Positions 59,220 to 64,000 of a stretch of DNA of 64,000 nucleotides are shown here, one piece after another. Under the pieces are notes generated by a model. The model saw only the letters and a list, made by a program, of their open reading frames with translations, was not told the DNA's origin and did no database searches. How positions within the stretch are numbered: the first letter of the stretch is position 1; the number at the start of each line of letters is the position of its first letter. Location: the NCBI RefSeq assembly GCF_020381325.1, contig NZ_JAGSPI010000003.1:124001-188000 (forward strand). Reading direction: 5' to 3'. The position numbers and the translations under genes were made by a program. Source of the DNA: Providencia vermicola. Lineage in GTDB: Bacteria > Pseudomonadota > Gammaproteobacteria > Enterobacterales > Enterobacteriaceae.

Positions 59220-59894
59220 ATGCGTATTCTTATCGTCGAAGACAATGCGTTACTTCGCCATCACTTAACAGTTCAACTTAAAGAACTGGGTCATCAGGTT
59301 GATTCAGCTGAGGACGCAAAAGAAGCTGATTACTTTTTGCATGAAAGCTGCCCAGACATCGCCGTTGTCGATTTAGGCTTACCCGATGAAGATGGCCTAT
59401 CTATGATCAAACGTTGGCGTAATAATCATGTGAATATCCCCCTCCTAGTGCTAACCGCCCGTGAAAGTTGGCAAGAAAAAGTCCAAGCATTAAATAGCGG
59501 AGCAGATGACTACGTCACCAAACCATTCCAATTAGAAGAGCTTGTCGCTCGCATGCAAGCACTAATGCGCAGAAACAGCGGGTTAGCCTCTCAAGTATTG
59601 GAGTTAAACAACTTTGTTATTGACCTATCTCGTAAAGAATTCACCGTAAATGGTGAAGCCGTTAAACTCACCGCTTTTGAATATACTATTATTGAAACCT
59701 TATTACGCAATAATGGTAAGGTTGTTAGCAAAGATTCATTAATGCGCCAACTTTATCCAGACGCAGAGCTTAGAGAAAGCCATACCATTGATGTTTTAAT
59801 GGGAAGATTAAGAAAGAAAATCCAACAATTTCATAGTGATGAAGTTATCGTGACGGTTCGTGGCCAAGGCTACCGTTTTGATGTGAATGGCTAA
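59220..59894 (+). CDS. phoP: Response regulator PhoP
   Basis: OmpR-family activator controlling Mg2+ uptake, lipid A modification and virulence genes. The receiver domain has acidic pocket VEDN, phospho-acceptor Asp51 in [11 protein letters not shown], the conserved Thr/Lys in LTARES and VTKPFQ; the winged helix (about 130-224) ends [12 protein letters not shown]. 224 residues, near-identical in layout to E. coli PhoP (223). Overlaps phoQ by 8 bases. Confidence 0.96.
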   Translation: MRILIVEDNALLRHHLTVQLKELGHQVDSAEDAKEADYFLHESCPDIAVVDLGLPDEDGLSMIKRWRNNHVNIPLLVLTARESWQEKVQALNSGADDYVTKPFQLEELVARMQALMRRNSGLASQVLELNNFVIDLSRKEFTVNGEAVKLTAFEYTIIETLLRNNGKVVSKDSLMRQLYPDAELRESHTIDVLMGRLRKKIQQFHSDEVIVTVRGQGYRFDVNG

Positions 59895-61353
59895 CATGTG
59901 GCTAAGCAAATTTAAAGTTAAACCGCTTTCGTTACGTGCTCGTTTTTTGTGCGCAACGTCTGCTGTTATCCTTGCGTTAACACTGTCCTATGGCATTGTG
60001 GCAATACTTGGTTATTTAATCAGTTTCGATAAAACCACTTATACCCTACTACGAAGCCAAAGTAACCTAATTTATAGTCTGGCTCAGTGGCAAAACGATA
60101 AAATTGATATTCGTGTTCCTCCAAATTTCACGTTAAATAACCCTACATTAATCATTATTTACGATGATCAAGGGCAAGTATTATGGCGCCAGCGTGATGT
60201 ACCTAGTGTTGAGCGCTTGATCCGCAATGATTGGTTAAAAAAAGAAGGTTTATACGAAATTGATACCGATATTCGTGAAACCCGCCAACTCCTTGATGAC
60301 AATCCAGAATACAACAACAAGTTGGATAAAATGGAAAGTGATGATGAGCCGCTTACTCACTCCGTTTCCGTTAACCAGTATGCCGCTGGAGAAAACCTAC
60401 CTCCTTTAACTATTGTTGTTGTCGATACATTACCACAGGATTTACAAAACACAGGGTTAGTATGGGAATGGTTTGGTTATGTATTGCTCGCTAACTTAAT
60501 TTTAGTGATTCCTTTACTGTGGCTCGCCGCCTATTGGAGCTTGCGCCCCATCAAGTCCTTAGTTTCTCAGCTAAGTAGTCTTGAAAAAGGCGAAAGGGAT
60601 ACCCTAGATGAAAACCCACCTTCAGAGCTTAGAGGATTAGTGCGTAATTTGAATATTTTGTTAACTAACGAACGAAAACGCTATAGCAAATACCGCACCA
60701 CTTTATCTGATTTAACCCATAGTTTGAAAACACCACTTGCCGTTTTACAGTCCACGTTGCGCTTACTTCGTTCAGGTAAACAAATGAACATCGACCAAGC
60801 TGAGCCCATCATGCTGGAACAAATTGGCCGAATTTCACAACAAGTCGGTTATTACTTGCATCGTGCATCGACACAAGGTGATGAAAACCTGATGCTTAGA
60901 GAAATTTCATCTGTTCCATCAATATTAGATAGCTTAGCAAGCGCATTACACAAAGTTTATCAACATAAAGGCGTTTCTATTACTGTCGATATTTCCCCTG
61001 AAGTAACTTGGTTAGGTCAACCTAATGATTTTATGGAAGTAATGGGTAATATTATGGAGAACGCCTGCAAATATTGTTTGGAGTTTGTTGAAGTGACCGC
61101 CATTGTTGAACAAGACAGCCTAACATTAATTGTGGACGACGATGGCCCAGGTGTTCCTGAAAGCAAACGTAGCCTCATTTTCGTTCGTGGGCAACGTGCA
61201 GATACACTTCGACCAGGCCAAGGATTAGGGTTATCTATCGCAGTGGATATCATTGATCAATATGATGGGGAAATCACTATTTGTGATAGCCCTCTCGGTG
61301 GGGCACGATTAGCCGTCACATTTCGACAGCAATCTATGATTGAAGATAGTTAA
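59887..61353 (+). CDS. phoQ: Sensor histidine kinase PhoQ
   Basis: Inner-membrane sensor of low Mg2+, acid and cationic peptides; phosphorylates PhoP. TM1 (about 18-43) and TM2 (about 194-216) bound a PDC-like periplasmic domain. The Mg2+-binding acidic patch is seen as [14 protein letters not shown] (E. coli EVDDDDAEMTHS), though it has fewer acidic residues. Then HAMP and the H-box [14 protein letters not shown] with His278 (E. coli His277), the N-box ([15 protein letters not shown]) and GQGLGLSIA. 488 residues. The ATG at 59887 overlaps phoP; the ATG at 59896 is an alternative. Confidence 0.95.
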   Translation: MANMWLSKFKVKPLSLRARFLCATSAVILALTLSYGIVAILGYLISFDKTTYTLLRSQSNLIYSLAQWQNDKIDIRVPPNFTLNNPTLIIIYDDQGQVLWRQRDVPSVERLIRNDWLKKEGLYEIDTDIRETRQLLDDNPEYNNKLDKMESDDEPLTHSVSVNQYAAGENLPPLTIVVVDTLPQDLQNTGLVWEWFGYVLLANLILVIPLLWLAAYWSLRPIKSLVSQLSSLEKGERDTLDENPPSELRGLVRNLNILLTNERKRYSKYRTTLSDLTHSLKTPLAVLQSTLRLLRSGKQMNIDQAEPIMLEQIGRISQQVGYYLHRASTQGDENLMLREISSVPSILDSLASALHKVYQHKGVSITVDISPEVTWLGQPNDFMEVMGNIMENACKYCLEFVEVTAIVEQDSLTLIVDDDGPGVPESKRSLIFVRGQRADTLRPGQGLGLSIAVDIIDQYDGEITICDSPLGGARLAVTFRQQSMIEDS

Positions 61354-61607
61354 TATGTGATGTGAATCCGTTTCTTCCCTACTTTGCAAACCATTTCAGG
61401 TATACTATTTAAGAGGTTTTTTACGCGAAGCTGTTATATTTTGATAGTGTTTTTTCAATCAAAATCATCACACAGTTCTCACTTATTTAAGATAAGATCG
61501 ATATAGAAAAATAAGCCTTACTTTGGTTATTAAGACTAGAACAGTCATACTAATCTAGACATTGTAAAAGTTATCAGGAAAGCTCAACAGCTCCTAGGGA
61601 CAATAAG

Positions 61608-62732
61608 ATGGACTATACACTCAATCTTGACTGGCAGAGTTTTCTCGACAGTCACTGGCAGAAGCGCCCACTGCTTATCAAAAAAGGGTTTGCGCGTTTT
61701 ATTGATCCTATCTCACCAGACGAACTTGCTGGTTTAGCGATGGAAGATGAGGTTGATAGCCGTTTAGTCAGCCATAAAGAGGGAGTTTGGCAAGTCGGCC
61801 ATGGGCCATTTGAAAGTTATGATCACCTCGGTGAAGAAAACTGGTCTATTTTAGTGCAAGCTGTGGATCATTGGCATCATCCAAGTGCCGCCTTAATGAA
61901 GCCATTTCGTGTCTTATCCGACTGGCGTATGGATGACTTGATGATTTCTTATTCCGTACCTGGTGGCGGTGTTGGCCCTCATCTTGATCAATACGACGTA
62001 TTTATTATTCAAGGAGAAGGTCGTCGTCGTTGGCGCGTTGGGGAAAAAATCCCAATGAAACAACATTGTCCTCATCCTGACCTTCTGCAAGTGCAGCCTT
62101 TTGACGCTATCATTGATGAAGAAATGGAGCCAGGTGATATCCTATATATCCCACCTGGATTCCCACACGAAGGCTATGCTATTGAGCCCTCATTAAACTA
62201 CTCTGTTGGTTTCCGAGCACCCAATACACGCGAACTGATGAGCAGCTTTGCTGACCATTTAATTTCTAATGATTTAGGCAGTTATCGTTATAGTGACCCT
62301 GATTTATCGTTCCGTGATAACCCTGCTGAGATTCTACAGGGTGAGCAAATCAAATTGCGTGAAATGATGGAATCACTGATTAACGACCCTGATTTGTTTC
62401 GTCAGTGGTTAGGTGAGTTTATTTCTCAATCACGCCATGAATTAGATCTTGCACCACCAGAACCGCCTTACGAACACGATGAAATCTATGATTTACTAAA
62501 AACACAGCAAGAGACTTTATATAAACTTAACGGTCTTAGAGCATTACGTGTCGGCGACCAATTCTTCGTAAATGGTGAATGTTTAGAAACCACCTGCTAT
62601 GAAGCAGCAGACAGCTTATGTCGTTATGATTCCGTTAGTAGCCAAACTCTGGGTGAAGCTATTGATGATGTCAATTTTATCGCTCTTATGACAGCCTTAG
62701 TGAATAATGGTTATTGGTATTTTGATGACTAA
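61608..62732 (+). CDS. roxA: Ribosomal protein L16 arginine hydroxylase RoxA (YcfD)
   Basis: JmjC-fold Fe(II)/2-oxoglutarate oxygenase that hydroxylates Arg81 of ribosomal protein L16. The iron triad is His125-x-Asp127 (GPHLDQYDVF) and His187 (GFPHEGYAIEPSLNYSVGF). The C-terminal winged-helix domain follows. At 374 residues it is the normal size (E. coli 373). AGGGA precedes the ATG. It lies between phoQ and pepT, as in E. coli (with one LysE-family gene inserted here). Confidence 0.95.
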   Translation: MDYTLNLDWQSFLDSHWQKRPLLIKKGFARFIDPISPDELAGLAMEDEVDSRLVSHKEGVWQVGHGPFESYDHLGEENWSILVQAVDHWHHPSAALMKPFRVLSDWRMDDLMISYSVPGGGVGPHLDQYDVFIIQGEGRRRWRVGEKIPMKQHCPHPDLLQVQPFDAIIDEEMEPGDILYIPPGFPHEGYAIEPSLNYSVGFRAPNTRELMSSFADHLISNDLGSYRYSDPDLSFRDNPAEILQGEQIKLREMMESLINDPDLFRQWLGEFISQSRHELDLAPPEPPYEHDEIYDLLKTQQETLYKLNGLRALRVGDQFFVNGECLETTCYEAADSLCRYDSVSSQTLGEAIDDVNFIALMTALVNNGYWYFDD

Positions 62733-63077
62733 TTCGCTTTATTAAAAATAACATCTAAATAATATACAAGCTCATCCTAAAATGATGGGCTTGTAGTTCT
62801 GTAAATAAGAAATATTACTTCAAAAAAATACGCTCTCCCTGCTGGAAAAAGCCAGTCATAAAACCACTTTTATTTACTTACCACTATTTAATGGGCTTTA
62901 TTGCCTATTTTATCGCTAATAAATCGTCATTATTTCGCCTATTACCACCAAAAATGGCATTCATAGATAAAGCATTTTCAAAATTCATTTCTACAATACT
63001 TTAAATTAACAACTAACTTCCTTTGCAGACTTACAATATAAACTTAATCTATATACCCCACACAAGCATATAACATC
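62733..63077. other. Gap after roxA
   Basis: 345 AT-rich bases with the roxA terminator (62765-62799) and otherwise no recognised gene or site; it must contain the promoter of the LysE-family gene. Confidence 0.5.
62765..62799 (+). terminator. Terminator of roxA
   Basis: TACAAGCTCATC / GATGGGCTTGTA, 12-bp stem with one G-U, then GTTCT; 33 bases after the stop. Confidence 0.75.
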
Positions 63078-63677
63078 ATGAATATAGAAGTTTTTTTAGC
63101 TTTATCAATATTCTCATTTGCTACATCAATTACTCCTGGCCCCAATAACGTTATGTTACTTACCTCAGGTGTTAATTTTGGATTTAAACGGACTATTCCC
63201 CATAGCATTGGCGTTTCATGTGGCTTTTTTATTATGTTACTCGCTGTCGGCTTAGGTATGGGGACCATCATTCAATCTTCACCGTTGCTATACGCCATTT
63301 TGAAATATTTCGGTATTGTCTATTTGCTTTGGTTAGCATGGAAAACAGCAATTAGTCACGCTATGACCAAAGCGAATAATAAAAAAAATAAGCCATTAAC
63401 TTTCATAGAAGCTGCGCTTTTTCAATGGATAAACCCAAAAGCTTGGATCATGGCAATTGGAGGTATGGCGATGTATACCAACACTGTGGAACCCTATTTT
63501 TCAATATTCTTAGTCTCAGTGGTCTTTGCCTTGATAAATTGGCCTTGTGTTGCGATTTGGGCTTTATTCGGTCACCAATTACGTGAAAAATTATCACAAC
63601 CTCACATATTAAGAAGGTTTAACTTAGTGATGGGGATACTTTTGGCGCTGAGTGGTATTTCTGTATTATTCCAATAA
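63078..63677 (+). CDS. LysE/RhtB-family amino acid exporter
   Basis: 199 residues, six predicted helices. The family signature FATSITPGPNNVMLLTSGVNFGFKRTIPHSIGVSCGF at the N-terminus and the second half (FQWINPKAWIMAIGGMAMYT) are typical of RhtB/LysE transporters that export amino acids or their derivatives. Overall it resembles EamB-type (cysteine/O-acetylserine) exporters, but specificity is not certain. Weak ribosome site. Convergent with pepT across a terminator. Confidence 0.85.
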   Translation: MNIEVFLALSIFSFATSITPGPNNVMLLTSGVNFGFKRTIPHSIGVSCGFFIMLLAVGLGMGTIIQSSPLLYAILKYFGIVYLLWLAWKTAISHAMTKANNKKNKPLTFIEAALFQWINPKAWIMAIGGMAMYTNTVEPYFSIFLVSVVFALINWPCVAIWALFGHQLREKLSQPHILRRFNLVMGILLALSGISVLFQ

Positions 63678-63683
63678 ATCCGT

Positions 63684-63720
63684 GAAGCACACTCTAATAA
63701 ATTTTAAGTGTGCTTCTTTA
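63684..63720. terminator. Bidirectional terminator between LysE-family gene and pepT
   Basis: GAAGCACACT / AGTGTGCTTC, perfect 10-bp arms with a 13-base loop, then TTTA; between convergent genes. Confidence 0.8.
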
Positions 63721-63730
63721 GATAAATGGT

Positions 63731-64000
63731 TTATGGCTGACGAGCATGAATTGCTGTTAATTCAGCGATTCGCATAATAACGTCTACCGCCTGTTCCATG
63801 CCCTCTTGGGTGATAAACTCATGTTTACTATGGAAGTTATATCCCCCAGTGAAAATATTTGGACAAGGTAAGCCACGATGGGAAAGCTGGGCACCGTCCG
63901 TTCCACCACGTATTGGCTGAACAACAGGTTCAATGCCACAATCAATCATGGCCTGTTTTGCTAACTCAACAACATGGGGATATTTCATCACCTCTCTTTG
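63731..64000 (-). CDS. pepT: Peptidase T, C-terminal part (runs off the window)
   Basis: Zinc tripeptide aminopeptidase of the M20 family, cytoplasmic. Only the last 90 or so codons are inside the window; the gene continues past the right edge. The visible part ([66 protein letters not shown]) matches the end of E. coli PepT, including the zinc-ligand His of NFHSKHEF and the [10 protein letters not shown] loop. In E. coli pepT also adjoins the ycfD (roxA) gene, which supports the call. Confidence 0.93.
   Translation of the reverse strand, partial: QREVMKYPHVVELAKQAMIDCGIEPVVQPIRGGTDGAQLSHRGLPCPNIFTGGYNFHSKHEFITQEGMEQAVDVIMRIAELTAIHARQP

Overview
The window is a chromosomal segment of an enterobacterium of the order Enterobacterales. 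Protein sequence resemblance, AT-rich intergenic DNA and gene content (mgtE after ppx, mdtABC-baeSR without mdtD, MrpJ-like regulators, a MarA/AarP-type activator) point to Morganellaceae, most likely Providencia. Species cannot be fixed from the sequence alone. Identifications rest on reading the translated sequences against remembered family members; no database search was run.

Layout. (1) 1-10.3 kb is core: upp-uraA facing purM-purN across a PurR operator, then speG, ppk-ppx and the Mg2+ channel mgtE. (2) 10.8-25.8 kb: an MHS-type MFS symporter, the multidrug efflux operon mdtABC joined to its two-component system baeSR, the tRNA hydroxylase trhP, the small RNA CyaR, the lipid kinase yegS and thiD. 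(3) 26-36 kb: the glycyl-radical pair yjjI-yjjW, the lipid A palmitoyltransferase pagP, an aromatic amino acid permease, a MarA/SoxS-type regulator, a YidA phosphatase, the exporter yddG and an alanine/Na+ symporter. (4) 36-52.7 kb is an accessory stretch of mostly single genes with long AT-rich gaps: a DinI-like protein, small exported proteins, a Tat-exported PLP aminotransferase, GNAT acetyltransferases, a methyltransferase, GlpM, a chemoreceptor with a sigma-28 promoter, a metallo-beta-lactamase-fold protein, a stand-alone second nqrE, tandem MrpJ-like regulators and the esterase aes. (5) 52.8-64 kb returns to E. coli-like core order: icd, rluE-nudJ-mnmA-hflD-purB, phoP-phoQ, roxA, a LysE-type exporter and the truncated end of pepT at the right edge.

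Genes that work together: purM/purN/purB (purines), upp/uraA (uracil salvage), ppk/ppx (polyphosphate), mdtABC/baeSR (envelope stress efflux), yjjI/yjjW (radical enzyme and activase), and phoPQ, which in relatives controls pagP. The best leads for new biology are two promoter-to-terminator units in gene-free DNA that look like unannotated small RNAs (about 36.6-36.75 and 48.34-48.46 kb), the orphan NqrE that keeps its Fe-S cysteines, the Tat-exported aminotransferase and a pair of distantly related exported small proteins. No tRNA, rRNA, CRISPR array, insertion sequence or prophage was seen.
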